64,000 bases of DNA from Acidobacteria subdivision 2 bacterium RH1 MAG20 (GCA_002197545.1 NFUO01000702.1:73510-137509), one strand, 5' to 3'; counted from the stretch's first letter, positions 9,223 through 18,017 are shown. Numbers and translations: made by a program. The notes: generated from the sequence alone by a model not told the origin.

Positions 9223-10542
9223 ATGGAGTCCACTTCAATCCACAACCAGATCACCCAGGAGATCGAGCGACTATCCCACGGGAACCTCGGCGGCCTCAAA
9301 CTGCCTCCCGAGCTCGAAGACCGATTTGAGCAGAGCATTGGCCCGAGGCGCGCCATGCACCTGTGGTACCAAGGCCTCGTCGCCATCGTACTATTCGATC
9401 TTTTTGCGATTGTCGATTATTTCATCGGAGACGGCGCTTCCTGGCAGACCGTCTTTCTACGGGCCGGCATCGTCACTCCGCTAGCCCTGTTCGTCAATGC
9501 CGGCATGCGCTGGAACCCTGGCAAGGTCTATCGCGAGGCCAGCGTTGCCTTCGTCATCTGTGTCGCCGCGTTGACTCATCTGTACATCGAAAGCGGCAAG
9601 GGCGTGGCCTCGTCCGCGTATGCGCAGGCCGGCATCATCCTCGCAGTCCTGTTTGCCAATGTCGTCCTGCGCCTGCGATTTTCCTATGCGGCGCTTACCT
9701 CCGCGGTGTTGCTGGCAGGCGACCTTGTCTATCTCCACCTGAACCAGGCTCTCAGCCCAACCGATAAAACGATGGGGCTCATACTGACCGTCTGCGCCAT
9801 CATCGTTACGGTCATCGCGAACTATAGCTTCGGACGGCAACTGCGCCTCGTCTACCTGATGCTGCTTCGCAACGAGATGCAGAGCGAAGAGTTGGCCTAT
9901 GTAAACGCCGAGCTGCACCGGATCTCCAGCCGCGATAATCTGACCGGCCTGGCCAACCGGCACTCCTTTGAGCTGTACTGCGCAAAGTTGTGGGGGCAGG
10001 CAGCGGCGGCAGGCACTTCACTCTCTGCAATCCTGATCGATATCGACAAGTTCAAGGCGGTAAACGATCTTCGCGGACACCTCTATGGCGATAAGGTGCT
10101 TACGCGCGTCGCGTCGTTGCTGCAGCAGTCTTTGCGCGGCAAGGACGACTTCGCCGCGCGCTTCGGCGGCGAGGAGTTTGTGGTTCTGCTGCCGGAGACA
10201 GATCCGCATGGAGCGGTTATCGTTGCGGAACGCATTCGCAAGCTGGTCGAAGTAGCAGGATCGCCCGCGGTAGAAAACCCCCACGCAGGACCAATCTTCC
10301 CGACCACCGTAAGTTGCGGCGTGGCGACGTGCCTTCCCGGCAATGCGTACCGCATGGAAGAACTGCTGGAGGCCGCCGACAAAGCTCTGTATCACGCGAA
10401 AAGGAGCGGCCGCAACCGCGTTTGCTCCGGCGAGGTCGTCCACGCAGACGGTCCGGCTTCGCATGATCCAGTGGCACACCGATTTGGCGCCCAGAGTGAA
10501 TCGACCATACTGGCCACCGCTCGTAAGGTCTTATGGGGCTAA
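9223..10542 (+). CDS. Membrane-anchored diguanylate cyclase
   Basis: 439 residues. About six membrane helices fill residues 45-205 (an integral-membrane sensor region of MASE type, subtype not identifiable). A GGDEF domain follows from about 230 to 400. The active-site signature is GGEEF at 315-319, with the substrate-binding DIDKFKAVND upstream, so c-di-GMP synthesis is expected. The canonical inhibitory RxxD, which sits five residues before GGEEF, is not in register (RGKDD is offset by one), so product inhibition may be weak. The C-terminal tail after about 400 has no domain. It is monocistronic. Confidence 0.92.
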   Translation: MESTSIHNQITQEIERLSHGNLGGLKLPPELEDRFEQSIGPRRAMHLWYQGLVAIVLFDLFAIVDYFIGDGASWQTVFLRAGIVTPLALFVNAGMRWNPGKVYREASVAFVICVAALTHLYIESGKGVASSAYAQAGIILAVLFANVVLRLRFSYAALTSAVLLAGDLVYLHLNQALSPTDKTMGLILTVCAIIVTVIANYSFGRQLRLVYLMLLRNEMQSEELAYVNAELHRISSRDNLTGLANRHSFELYCAKLWGQAAAAGTSLSAILIDIDKFKAVNDLRGHLYGDKVLTRVASLLQQSLRGKDDFAARFGGEEFVVLLPETDPHGAVIVAERIRKLVEVAGSPAVENPHAGPIFPTTVSCGVATCLPGNAYRMEELLEAADKALYHAKRSGRNRVCSGEVVHADGPASHDPVAHRFGAQSESTILATARKVLWG

Positions 10543-10574
10543 AGTCCTGTCTCTGAAATGCGCGCCATAAATTT

Positions 10575-10618
10575 GTCATCCTGAGCGGAGCGCAGCGTAG
10601 TCGAAGGACCTGCGGTTT
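10575..10618 (+). repeat. Dispersed repeat (GTCATCCTGAGCG family)
   Basis: GTCATCCTGAGCGGAGCG followed by CAGCGTAGTCGAAGGACC. Related copies are at 11774-11826, at 30278-30312 (inverted, partial), and as an internal part of the hybrid repeat at 54552-54613. Confidence 0.7.
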
Positions 10619-10667
10619 ATGTCAGTTGGCTGTTGCACCGATCATTTCGACATCTACTACGAACTTT

Positions 10668-10707
10668 AGCGCCAAGGTTGCGCTCTATACCAGCATGGGG
10701 TGAACCG
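10668..10707 (+). repeat. Partial copy of the 'CTATACCAGCATGGGGTG' repeat
   Basis: TAGCGCCAAGGTTGCG-CTCTATACCAGCATGGGGTG resembles the longer element at 14868-14990 (AAGCGCCAAAGGCGCG-TCCTATACCAGCATGGGGTG). Only the left part is present here. It lies just after the 3' end of the small membrane protein gene. Confidence 0.6.
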
Positions 10708-10714
10708 GGAGCAG

Positions 10715-10912
10715 CTAGCGCAGAAAATGACCATGCTCGATCGGGCCAAGCACACCGAACGACCGCAGCAGCCAGAGAATCACCACGATCAGAACCACGA
10801 TGCGGATGATCTGCTTGATCGCTCCATCCATCGGAATTAAGCCAATCAGATAGAGCAGCAGGCCAACGACGATAAGCGTCACAAGGATGCTGATGAGCGC
10901 GGGCGTAAACAT
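10715..10912 (-). CDS. Small two-helix membrane protein (Thivi_2564-like)
   Basis: 65 residues with two hydrophobic helices: LISILVTLIVVGLLLYLIGL and IIRIVVLIVVILWLL, joined by the short polar loop IPMDGAIKQ. The VTLIVVGLLLYLI...IPMDGxIK pattern is that of the small 'Thivi_2564' membrane family found in many Gram-negative bacteria; its function is unknown. It is a stand-alone gene with repeats just downstream. Confidence 0.8.
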   Translation of the reverse strand: MFTPALISILVTLIVVGLLLYLIGLIPMDGAIKQIIRIVVLIVVILWLLRSFGVLGPIEHGHFLR

Positions 10913-11048
10913 AGAGCATCGTCCTCTTTCTAAATACCTTCTCGATTGTGATGCTAAAAACGGGTCGTTCGCGTAATCACGGTCTTACTAAATTTACAGA
11001 GGGTAACTCTATCTCACTCAAGGAAAGCAGCGCAGCGCACCCCCAGCC

Positions 11049-11537
11049 CTACCCGGTCACAATCCCCATTGCCACAACCGCAAATCCCACGGTAACCAGG
11101 TCCTCGGCAACTGCCACCGGCCAGTCCTTGCTGCCCGACCGCTCCACAATCTCTCTCCGTATCAGATATCCGCCAAACGCGCCCACCAGCGCCCCGCCCA
11201 CACCGAGAACGACCCCCTCGAACTCTGATCCATTCAGGCCGGCGGCGACGATCCCGCCCACCAGTCCGCCAAAAACCAGCCTTGCCAGCAGAGATCCGGT
11301 AGAGGTCCGATCCGGCATGGCGGGCAATTTGTCACCAACCAACTCACCCAGCGCCAGCACGGTAAACACAACCGCGGTCACCAGCTTCGCCGCCCAGAAC
11401 GCCCAGGTTCCATCTACCGGCAGATAGCCCGTATAGGCAAACCAGCAGATCACCGCCATCGGAGTGAACGTCCGCATTCCCGTTGCCGCCCCCAGCAGAG
11501 GAATCGCCAGTATCCACGTCATCATCGCCATTGCCAT
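11049..11537 (-). CDS. DUF4126-family membrane protein
   Basis: 162 residues from the chosen ATG at 11537, which has GAGGGGG with a 6-base spacer. An open frame continues upstream to 11621 but lacks a comparable ribosome site. There are about four membrane helices. Features: an N-terminal 'ATGMRTFTP' turn, a conserved ALGELVGDKLPAMPDRT segment (about 69-85) and a glycine-rich helix pair. These match DUF4126 proteins. The function is unknown. Confidence 0.8.
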   Translation of the reverse strand: MAMAMMTWILAIPLLGAATGMRTFTPMAVICWFAYTGYLPVDGTWAFWAAKLVTAVVFTVLALGELVGDKLPAMPDRTSTGSLLARLVFGGLVGGIVAAGLNGSEFEGVVLGVGGALVGAFGGYLIRREIVERSGSKDWPVAVAEDLVTVGFAVVAMGIVTG

Positions 11538-11773
11538 GGTTGCGTCCCCCTCACGCTGCGGCATCGCAAGACCCTCGGGCAACCAGCCAACGGTCTCGCC
11601 TGCATGCGACCAAGAGTACAACGTCTCCGCGCGAAAAGAGAACGAACGTTGAAAAAAGACAGTGAGCCAGTTTGATTCTCCCGCTCCTGCAAATGACTTA
11701 TGGAGTGGTATTTCTCTTACGAAAAGACCGACTAAAGCTGTTTTGTAGATGCTATAGAGTCATTCAAAGCATT

Positions 11774-11826
11774 GTCATTCTGGCCCTGAGCGAGCAGAGC
11801 GAGTCGAAGGGGAAGAACCCCGGTAT
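11774..11826 (+). repeat. Dispersed repeat (GTCATCCTGAGCG family), variant
   Basis: GTCATTCTGGCCCTGAGCG, then AGCGAGTCGAAGGGGAAGAA. It sits in a 377-base gap (11538-11914) between the DUF4126 gene and the glyA terminator; no gene was seen in the rest of that gap. Confidence 0.65.
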
Positions 11827-11914
11827 TTGTCTTTGCGGTTGCCTGGGCTTTGGTCCTCTACGCCTACTCCAAAACAGCTATAAGAAGCCTTCCATTCGCG
11901 CCGTAGTATCTGCA

Positions 11915-11972
11915 CAAAAAAACCGCGACGAGGACACTTTTTAACCTGTCCACATCGCGGCCTTTTTCTAAA
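11915..11972 (-). terminator. Probable glyA terminator
   Basis: Read on the minus strand, GGCCGCGATGTGGACA pairs imperfectly with TGTCCTCGTCGCGG around an A-rich loop and is followed by TTTTTTT. It lies 13-70 bases past the glyA stop. Confidence 0.7.
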
Positions 11973-11984
11973 GGATAAGTCGTC

Positions 11985-13250
11985 TCAGCCCTTGCGCAGC
12001 CAGTCGTATAAAGGGAACTTATTGGCCAGTTCGCCCACCTGGCCGCGTATCTTCGCCAGCTTCGCGGCGTCTCCGCGATGCTCGAGCGCCTCCGCAATCC
12101 AGCCCGCAATGACGCGCATCTCCGCCTCCTTCATCCCCCGCGTTGTTAGCGCCGGTGTGCCGACGCGGATTCCGCTCGGCTTCATGGGCGGGTTCGTATC
12201 GTAAGGAATCGCGTTCTTGTTCACGGTAATTCCCGCCGCGCCCAGCGCATTCTCCGCCTCAGAGCCAAGAATCCCCTTCTGAAACACGTCCACCAGTATC
12301 AGGTGCGTGTCCGTGCCGCCGGAGATAATGCGGAAACCTTCTCCCGCAAGCGCCTCTGCTAACACCTTTGCATTCGACACCACCTGCTTCGCATACGCGC
12401 TGAACTCCGGCTGCAGGGCCTCCTTGAAAGCCACCGCTTTGGCCGCGATAATATGCACCAAAGGCCCGCCCTGCTGCCCGGGAAATACGCTGCGGTCCAC
12501 GCTCGCAGCCAGGTCCTGGCCACATAAAATCATGCCGCCGCGCGGTCCTCGAAGCGTCTTATGCGTCGTCGTTGTAACCACATGCGCATGAGGCACTGGC
12601 GAAGGATGGACTCCACCCGCGACCAGACCCGCGAAGTGCGCCATATCGACAAAAAAGAACGCCCCAACCTTATCCGCAATCGCTCTCATCCTCGGAAAAT
12701 CGAACTGCCGCGGATAAGCGCTGCCGCCGCCGATAATCATCTTGGGCTTCTCGCGCAGCGCAAGCGCCTCAAGCTCATCGTAATCAACCGTCTCCGTGTC
12801 CTTGCGGACCTGGTAACCGACCACGCGATAGAGCTTGCCCGAAAAATTCAGCTTGTGTCCATGCGTAAGATGCCCGCCATGAGCAAGGTCCAGCCCAAGA
12901 ATGCAATCTCCCGGCGTAAGCAATGCCATGCACGCAGACGCATTGGCCTGCGAACCGGAGTGAGGCTGCACGTTCGCATGTTCGGCCCCGAAAAGCTGCT
13001 TCGCGCGATCGCGCGCAAGGTTTTCAACGACATCGGCGAACTCGCAACCGCCATAATAGCGCTTGCCGGGATAACCTTCGGCATACTTGTTCGTGAAAAC
13101 AGTTCCCGCGGCCTCCAACACGGCGCGGCTCACAAAATTTTCCGATGCGATCATCTCCAGCCCTTCATGCTGGCGGACGACCTCGTGCTCGATCTGCGCG
13201 GAGATCTCGGGGTCCGCGGCGGCAAGGTTTGCGTTCAAATCAATGGGCAT
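11985..13250 (-). CDS. glyA: Serine hydroxymethyltransferase
   Basis: 421 residues. It interconverts serine and glycine with THF, using PLP. Motifs: the N-terminal [14 protein letters not shown] (about 29-42), [15 protein letters not shown] (about 56-70), [12 protein letters not shown] (about 197-208) and the PLP-lysine segment [15 protein letters not shown] (about 226-240). Full length. It is a monocistronic housekeeping gene with its own terminator; upstream are nested repeat fragments. Confidence 0.98.
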   Translation of the reverse strand: MPIDLNANLAAADPEISAQIEHEVVRQHEGLEMIASENFVSRAVLEAAGTVFTNKYAEGYPGKRYYGGCEFADVVENLARDRAKQLFGAEHANVQPHSGSQANASACMALLTPGDCILGLDLAHGGHLTHGHKLNFSGKLYRVVGYQVRKDTETVDYDELEALALREKPKMIIGGGSAYPRQFDFPRMRAIADKVGAFFFVDMAHFAGLVAGGVHPSPVPHAHVVTTTTHKTLRGPRGGMILCGQDLAASVDRSVFPGQQGGPLVHIIAAKAVAFKEALQPEFSAYAKQVVSNAKVLAEALAGEGFRIISGGTDTHLILVDVFQKGILGSEAENALGAAGITVNKNAIPYDTNPPMKPSGIRVGTPALTTRGMKEAEMRVIAGWIAEALEHRGDAAKLAKIRGQVGELANKFPLYDWLRKG

Positions 13251-13310
13251 AGTTTTATTTTATGTCACACTGCGCACCACCCTGAAAAGACCTTAGAACT
13301 ACCCTATATT

Positions 13311-13465
13311 CACGTCATCTTGCGTCGTTCGTCGTCCACCCACAAAACCACGTCATCTCGACCGATAGCTGGAGCACCCCAAACTCACGTCATTTCGACC
13401 GGAGCGCAGGCGGGGTCCCCAGCGGGCGTCTTTTTGCCCGCTGGGGTGGATGAAGCCCCATGAAC
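13311..13465 (+). repeat. Tandem fragments of the palindromic repeat family
   Basis: Three successive beginnings of the CACGTCATCTCGACC element occur at about 13311, 13349 and 13386. The first two are truncated after 15-25 bases. The third has an inner hairpin (CCCAGCGGGCG ... CGCTGGGG) and then runs into a GGATGAAGCCCCATG tail resembling the element at 14868. This looks like repeated insertion or decay at one spot upstream of glyA. Confidence 0.7.
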
Positions 13466-13520
13466 CCTGCCAATAAGGAAATTGAGGGCTGAAGAAGGCT
13501 GCTGAAAAAATCTGTTTTGC

Positions 13521-13585
13521 TTAAGGGCACGGCTTCAGCCGTGCCATAAGTGTCCTGCTTGCAGTGCGGCTTTAGCCGCTGAGGT
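13521..13585 (+). repeat. Double-hairpin repeat (GGCACGGCTTCAGCCGTGCC family)
   Basis: Two hairpins in succession: GGCACGGC-TTCA-GCCGTGCC and GCGGC-TTTA-GCCGC, separated by about 22 bases (GTCCTGCTTGCAGT). A second copy with the same two hairpins is at 55951-56014. Confidence 0.8.
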
Positions 13586-13602
13586 ACGTCCGCTCTATAA
13601 CT

Positions 13603-14814
13603 TCACCCACCCTGCTCCGCCAGCCGCTTGAATGCTTTGTAAACGAACGATCCCAGATACCAGCCATCCATATATTTGTAAGGCGTTTCGCCGGTGGTGT
13701 AATGGCCGCAGGGCAGCACCTTCGAGACATAATCGACGCCATGACGGTCGAAATTCGCCAGAACATCGAGCGAAAACTCCCTAAGAAACGTCAGGTCATA
13801 TGTCGCGTGAACAACAAGGACCCGCTTCGGATTTGCCGCGAAGCGCTCCATGTACGACATCGGACTGATGCCGGTAAAAATCTTTCTGACCAGGTCCTGC
13901 GTCAACCCTGCCTGCTCAAAAGCTTCACGGATATGCCTTGTGCTCTGCCCCGTCCAAACCACGTCGCCGAACCACGTCGAGGCGTGATTGAACGCGCATA
14001 CCTTCAGTCGCGCATCGTGCGCGGCAGCGATAAAGGCATAACAGCTCCCGAGGCTCGTTCCCAGCACGCCAAACTGTTCATACCCTTGCGATTCCAGCCA
14101 GTCGAGGCAACTGCGAATATCCACTACGGCCTGGCGGCAGGCTTCGGTGGTTCTGCCGACATTTGCGCTTACAGCGTAGTCAGACCGCTCCAACTCGGCT
14201 GGCCGCCGTATGTCGTGATATGGCTTTGAGAGTCGAAGCGCCGAAACCCCGAAGCGATTGAAGAGAGTGCAAAGCGCGTTATGGCTGAAGGCGTCCGCGT
14301 TCCACTGCGGCATAACAATGATCGCCTGCTTCGGTTTGCCTTTCTGTCTTTCAGCCGGCGCCGGGTACCAGCGCGCATTGACCACATCATTCTCCGGATA
14401 GCGGGTACGGATCGGCGATGTAAAACGCAGAAACTCTGCCGCTTCCAACTCTCCGGCGACAGCCTTGCGCTTCAGCTCCTCATCCTGAGCGAGTGTCTCT
14501 GGCCGCACGTTGGTCGGAAACAGTTGCGGGTGACGCGCCTCCAGCCGAAAGTCCCTTGGCGTCTCATACCCGAAAAATTCTTCTGCGCGATCGACGATGT
14601 CCTGATTGACCGCGATCATCTGCTCAAGAGCGTGCGTGTCGGCGGCCTGCTCTGTATCGCCGCGTTGTGTCTGTGCAGCGTCGGCGGCGAGCTGGCTGAA
14701 GTCCTCCAGCCAGTCGAAACCCCACTCCAGCGGCCTGACGATGCGGTTGGTATCGCGAGTGGTGAGAGCAAACTCCCAGTCGTACATCCACTTCGCATAA
14801 AGACTTTGCGGCAT
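13603..14814 (-). CDS. Alpha/beta hydrolase (ABHD18-like)
   Basis: 403 residues. Alpha/beta-hydrolase core: nucleophile elbow GTSLGSCYAF (Ser in GxSxG, about 249-258), a late acid in VHATYDLTFL, and His in LPCGHYTTGETPYKYMDGW near the C-terminus. The N-terminal 150 residues (WGFDWLEDF ... ) are specific to this group and resemble bacterial ABHD18/DUF2048-like hydrolases. No signal peptide is present, so it is probably cytosolic. The substrate is unknown. Confidence 0.75.
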   Translation of the reverse strand: MPQSLYAKWMYDWEFALTTRDTNRIVRPLEWGFDWLEDFSQLAADAAQTQRGDTEQAADTHALEQMIAVNQDIVDRAEEFFGYETPRDFRLEARHPQLFPTNVRPETLAQDEELKRKAVAGELEAAEFLRFTSPIRTRYPENDVVNARWYPAPAERQKGKPKQAIIVMPQWNADAFSHNALCTLFNRFGVSALRLSKPYHDIRRPAELERSDYAVSANVGRTTEACRQAVVDIRSCLDWLESQGYEQFGVLGTSLGSCYAFIAAAHDARLKVCAFNHASTWFGDVVWTGQSTRHIREAFEQAGLTQDLVRKIFTGISPMSYMERFAANPKRVLVVHATYDLTFLREFSLDVLANFDRHGVDYVSKVLPCGHYTTGETPYKYMDGWYLGSFVYKAFKRLAEQGG

Positions 14815-14867
14815 CTCTCAAGTTTAGCAACCGCTCTGGTTATCTTTTGCTGTCTATGGTTAAAAGC

Positions 14868-14990
14868 GCCAAAGGCGCGTCCTATACCAGCATGGGGTGG
14901 ACCGCTCGGCGGGCGCTTTTGCCCGCCGATGTGGGGAGCCCCATGGTTCGGCCAACCCGAAGACAAGGGCTGAAGGCCCGCCCTATCAAC
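14868..14990 (+). repeat. Long dispersed repeat with nested hairpins
   Basis: AAGCGCCAAAGGCGCG is followed by CTATACCAGCATGGGGTG. Then come the hairpin GGCGGGCGCTTTTGCCCGCC, GGGGAGCCCCATG, and a tail GACAAGGGCTGAAGGCCCG. Partial relatives are at 10668-10707 and in the tail of 13386-13465. It fills most of the gap between the hydrolase and the phage-type repressor. Confidence 0.7.
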
Positions 14991-15016
14991 ACCCCGAAAC
15001 AGAAAATCCTTCCAAC

Positions 15017-15727
15017 TCAAAGTTCGGAGAAGACCAGGCACACGCGTCCAACGATGTAATCGGCGGGCGATTCGTGCGCGGCCAGCGCGATCAGTTGAAC
15101 GGGAAAGTCCCGTGAATAGGGGCGGAGAATGAGATGGCCTTCATCGAAGTCGACGAAGCGAAGCAGCAGCGCCGCGCCACAGCGGACCGCATAAAGCGTA
15201 GGCTGTTGCGCGCGATAGGGAGCAAGCGAGTTGTAGTGGCGGTCGAGCACGGCGATGGCACCGGGAGCGAGTAAAGGTTCCATCGCGGCGGCCTGCTGAG
15301 CATCGGCGCGAATAGCAAGGAAACGCTGCCAGTTGGAACGCTTCGCGGAGGCGCGCGCACGGTTGTCGTACAGCCGCGAAGAGGAGACCTGAATGGTCTC
15401 GATCACGGCGGACTCGGCGACCCGGGCGGCGTCCATCGCGGCCGAGGCAGAGACCACAGGAATCACGTCGATTGGCTCATTGGCCTGAAGTAGTGCGGCG
15501 GAGGCGGCGAGATCCAGCGGAAGAATCTGCTCAATGGTGAGATTTTGCGAGGCAAGAACACGGTCGAGGCCTTCCAGAGAGAGCGCCCGCTTACGGTTGA
15601 GGAAGTTCGAGATATGCGCCTGTTGAAAACCTGCCTGGTGGGCCAGGCGGCTGCCGGTAAGAGAGCCGCGCTCGATGCGGCGAAGAAGTTCGAGGCGAAG
15701 AAGTTCGTGCAAGTCTTGAAAATTCAT
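15017..15727 (-). CDS. XRE-type repressor with inactive S24/LexA-like C-terminal domain
   Basis: 236 residues from the ATG at 15727, which is preceded by GAGGAG; a longer frame to 15817 lacks a ribosome site. Residues 20-62 form a Cro/CI helix-turn-helix (SRLAHQAGFQQAHISNFLN). Residues 132-236 resemble the LexA/S24 autocleavage fold (WQRFLAIRAD ... AMEPLLAPGAIAVLDR ... LYAVRCG). The catalytic serine position is Ala148 and the lysine position appears to be an arginine (LLLRFV), so self-cleavage is unlikely. It is divergent from the phage-like cluster to the right, so it is probably that cluster's repressor. The ACGAAG...CTTCGT pair at 15770-15793 is a candidate operator. Confidence 0.8.
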   Translation of the reverse strand: MNFQDLHELLRLELLRRIERGSLTGSRLAHQAGFQQAHISNFLNRKRALSLEGLDRVLASQNLTIEQILPLDLAASAALLQANEPIDVIPVVSASAAMDAARVAESAVIETIQVSSSRLYDNRARASAKRSNWQRFLAIRADAQQAAAMEPLLAPGAIAVLDRHYNSLAPYRAQQPTLYAVRCGAALLLRFVDFDEGHLILRPYSRDFPVQLIALAAHESPADYIVGRVCLVFSEL

Positions 15728-16195
15728 AAAAACAAAGCTCCTCAGGTCTAATTCATATCTTTTAGCATGACGAAGATTAGGCGAAAACTTCGTTTTATGC
15801 AATATGGTTTGATGCACAAATCCCTGCTTTCATGGCGTTTACCTGTATGCAAAAGATGAGGAAAGATTCGGCTTGACAGAAAATTTGTCTAAAGCTATAA
15901 CCTTGAAACTTTCCATTCGAAGGAACAGAAAAGCAGCAATCGCCCTTTGCAAAAAGGCTGGAACAGAGTGTCTGCATTTGCGCCAAAAGGTGGAAGGGAT
16001 ATGAAGTGAATTTTGATTTTTCCCAAGGTACTACACCGTGAGCAACGACAGACAAGCGTTCGACCTTGATTTGACGGGGCCGTAGAGCCCTGCGAATGAG
16101 GGTGATAACGCTTCACAGCAGCCTGAGCGGGCCCCTTCGACCGTTGAAAAACACCGAGGCTCGCCGGGGGAGAATACGTCTTGAAAGGGAATGAA
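15728..16195. other. Control region between repressor and phage-like cluster
   Basis: 468 bases without a supportable gene. It holds an inverted repeat ACGAAG (15770-15775)/CTTCGT (15788-15793), a consensus promoter at 15873-15901, and then an untranslated leader of nearly 300 nt before the first small gene. The length suggests leader regulation, but no known riboswitch was recognised. Confidence 0.6.
15873..15901 (+). promoter_or_regulatory. Consensus sigma-70-type promoter for the phage-like cluster
   Basis: TTGACA (15873-15878), a 17-base spacer, then TATAAC (15896-15901), directed into the cluster and divergent from the repressor gene. It is the best promoter match noticed in the window. 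Confidence 0.75.
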
Positions 16196-16405
16196 ATGAA
16201 GGACTTGCGCTTGGTTCTAAAGGTATGCGAAGGGTGCGGCGCGCTTTGGCTCCGCATGGAATCGTCCGAGGGCATCTACTGCCGGGGATGTGTGCGCCAC
16301 CTGGCCCAGTTTCCAGCTCCCCGGCCCAGACATGCGGGTGGTCGAAAGCCGCGATTGGCGCGGGTTTCGCGGTGCTCCGCAAGCACGAATGGAGGTACGC
16401 GATGA
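16196..16405 (+). CDS. Zinc-ribbon microprotein
   Basis: 69 residues from the ATG at 16196 (AAAGGGA five bases upstream; a TTG 15 bases earlier is possible). A four-cysteine ribbon is visible: CEGCGALWLR at about residues 11-20, then YCRGCVRHL. The tail is basic (PRPRHAGGRKPRLARVSR), suggesting nucleic-acid binding. Its TGA stop overlaps the ATG of the next gene (ATGA at 16402-16405), so the two are translationally coupled. Not recognised beyond the zinc-ribbon pattern; coupling and position suggest a regulatory accessory of the sigma-like protein. Confidence 0.7.
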   Translation: MKDLRLVLKVCEGCGALWLRMESSEGIYCRGCVRHLAQFPAPRPRHAGGRKPRLARVSRCSASTNGGTR

Positions 16406-16902
16406 GTGCTGCCCTGGTGGTCCTGCCAATGGTCTGGGCGACAGCCCAGGCGGAGGAAATGGTCGAACGGAAGGCGATTACTACTTCGCTGGCGTTCTAT
16501 CGCAAGTATACGGAGGGCCTGTTGGACCGGTATGTCCGCATGTCGATGGAGATGGGCAGAGCGCCGTCTTTATTGGGGAAGGACTTGTTTCGCGCCAGGG
16601 TAACGAACTATGTTGTCCAGGGCTTCGATGACGTGGTGATCTTTGTCCACGACATCGAGCAATGCCTGGCAAAGCTGGACGCGAAACAGTACCTGTTCAT
16701 CGAGCGGATCGCGCTGCTGGAGTACACGCAGGTCGAGGCGGCGGAAGGGATGGGACTGACAGCGCGAACGCTGGTGCGCCGGTACCGCGAGGCGCTCGAC
16801 GCTCTGACACGGCTTCTGCTGGAACGCGATCTGCTGGAACCCCTGATAGAAAGTCAAGGGGCCGGAAGCGCGAGACGCCCCTCAACTAGCTGTATTCATT
16901 GA
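16402..16902 (+). CDS. Sigma-70 region-4-like regulator of the phage-like cluster
   Basis: 166 residues from the ATG at 16402 (GGAGG with a 6-base spacer). An open frame extends to 16225 but would bury the zinc-ribbon gene. A helical N-terminal half (SLAFYRKYTEGLLDRYVRMS, about residues 28-47) is followed by a helix-turn-helix at about 105-135 (YTQVEAAEGMGLTARTLVRRY) typical of sigma region 4 or phage late-activator proteins. It is coupled to the zinc-ribbon gene by a 4-bp overlap. It probably controls transcription of the structural genes downstream; a strong terminator separates it from them, which fits an activator acting on a second promoter. Confidence 0.65.
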   Translation: MSAALVVLPMVWATAQAEEMVERKAITTSLAFYRKYTEGLLDRYVRMSMEMGRAPSLLGKDLFRARVTNYVVQGFDDVVIFVHDIEQCLAKLDAKQYLFIERIALLEYTQVEAAEGMGLTARTLVRRYREALDALTRLLLERDLLEPLIESQGAGSARRPSTSCIH

Positions 16903-16976
16903 ATTTATTGCTGCTTTTGAAATTGCCGATTAGTTTGCTTCAACTTGGTATTCTGTAATAGTAAGTAAGAAATGAG

Positions 16977-17011
16977 ACGGGAGAGCGCCTGCGGGCTGCT
17001 CTCCCGTTTTA
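16977..17011 (+). terminator. Rho-independent terminator after the sigma-like gene
   Basis: ACGGGAGAGC (16977-16986) pairs with GCTCTCCCGT (16998-17007), followed by TTTA. Confidence 0.85.
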
Positions 17012-17053
17012 CTTTGGGGGACGCCGGCACAGATTCAGCAGGAGACAGCCGCG

Positions 17054-18004
17054 GTGACGCAGATGGTTCATAGCCGCGGCGTTGCCTACAGCGTCGTTCC
17101 GAATCCGAATCCGAATCCGACGATCAAAGATCTGTACCTCTCCGTCGGCGATTCGTTGACCAACGGCGAGGGGGTGAATCCTTCCAGCCAGTTCATCGCG
17201 CCGGCGGACACCTTCGATGTGTTGAACTATGGACTGGGCAACGCCGATAGCGATGACCTGTTCGAGTTCTTCGATGCGCGGGAGGCCCCGCTGTACCGGC
17301 ACAACGCGGGGCGCAACGTGATCCGGCTGTGGGTGGGAACGAACGACGTGAGCACGCGGGGCAGAACGGCGCAACAGGCGCTCGATGGCATTCGCGCGTA
17401 TTGCAGAAAGGCAAAGGCGGTTGGCTTCCAGACGATCGTCTCGGACATGATCAGCCGTACTGGGAACGACAGCAACATGCTGGCGCTCGATGCGTTGCTG
17501 ACGACCGAGGATACGGGGTGCGACGTGGTTCTGGACCTGGCTTCGGATGCGCGGCTGGGGGCGGTGGGGGCAAACTCAAATACAACCTACTACCAGGCAG
17601 ACAACACGCATCTGACGCAGGCGGGGCAGCAGAATATCGTTGCGCCGGCGGAGACGCGGGCGATCAACCTGCTGGCGCGCCTGAAGGGTTCGGAGATAAG
17701 CCCCACGGTGACGGCAGCGGCCTATACCATGGCGGACTACGACCTGTACCTTCCGGTAAGTCCGGCGGCCAATGCCGTCGCGGTGACGCTGCCGGACTGC
17801 AACTACTTTACCGGGATGACGCACTCGATCAAGAACGTGCAGGCAACCGGCGCGAATGCGGTCACGGTGACTCCGGCTTCGGGCCAGTTGATCGATGGCT
17901 CTGCATCGGCTTTGACGGTGGCGAATGGAGCGACGCTGGTTCTGCAACAGGTGGTGCTCAACCGTACGGCCGCCGGATGCAGTTGGATGAAGGTCAGCAA
18001 CTAA
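17054..18004 (+). CDS. SGNH-hydrolase/tail-fibre-like protein
   Basis: 316 residues, GTG start with AGGAG upstream (an ATG three codons in is an alternative). N-terminal SGNH hydrolase pattern: block I VGDSLTNGEG (about 31-40), block III GTNDV (about 95-99) and block V DNTHLTQAG (about 192-200), so the Ser-Asp-His residues are present. The C-terminal 100 residues (YDLYLPVSP ... VTLPDCNY ... IKNVQATGANAVTVTP) resemble the repeated beta domains of phage tail or receptor-binding proteins. A plausible role is a polysaccharide deacetylase or esterase on a virion tail. The N-terminus has a NPNPNP run. It is the first structural-type gene of the phage-like cluster. Confidence 0.65.
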   Translation: MTQMVHSRGVAYSVVPNPNPNPTIKDLYLSVGDSLTNGEGVNPSSQFIAPADTFDVLNYGLGNADSDDLFEFFDAREAPLYRHNAGRNVIRLWVGTNDVSTRGRTAQQALDGIRAYCRKAKAVGFQTIVSDMISRTGNDSNMLALDALLTTEDTGCDVVLDLASDARLGAVGANSNTTYYQADNTHLTQAGQQNIVAPAETRAINLLARLKGSEISPTVTAAAYTMADYDLYLPVSPAANAVAVTLPDCNYFTGMTHSIKNVQATGANAVTVTPASGQLIDGSASALTVANGATLVLQQVVLNRTAAGCSWMKVSN

Positions 18005-18017
18005 TCAGTCGCGAGAT

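Noticed and set aside
12561..13463. 300-residue plus-strand frame over glyA
   Set aside because: Antisense to glyA, runs into the upstream repeats, no domain.
13311..13585. Clustered repeats upstream of glyA considered as a CRISPR array
   Set aside because: Units differ in length, are truncated and palindromic, and there are no equal-length spacers or cas genes.
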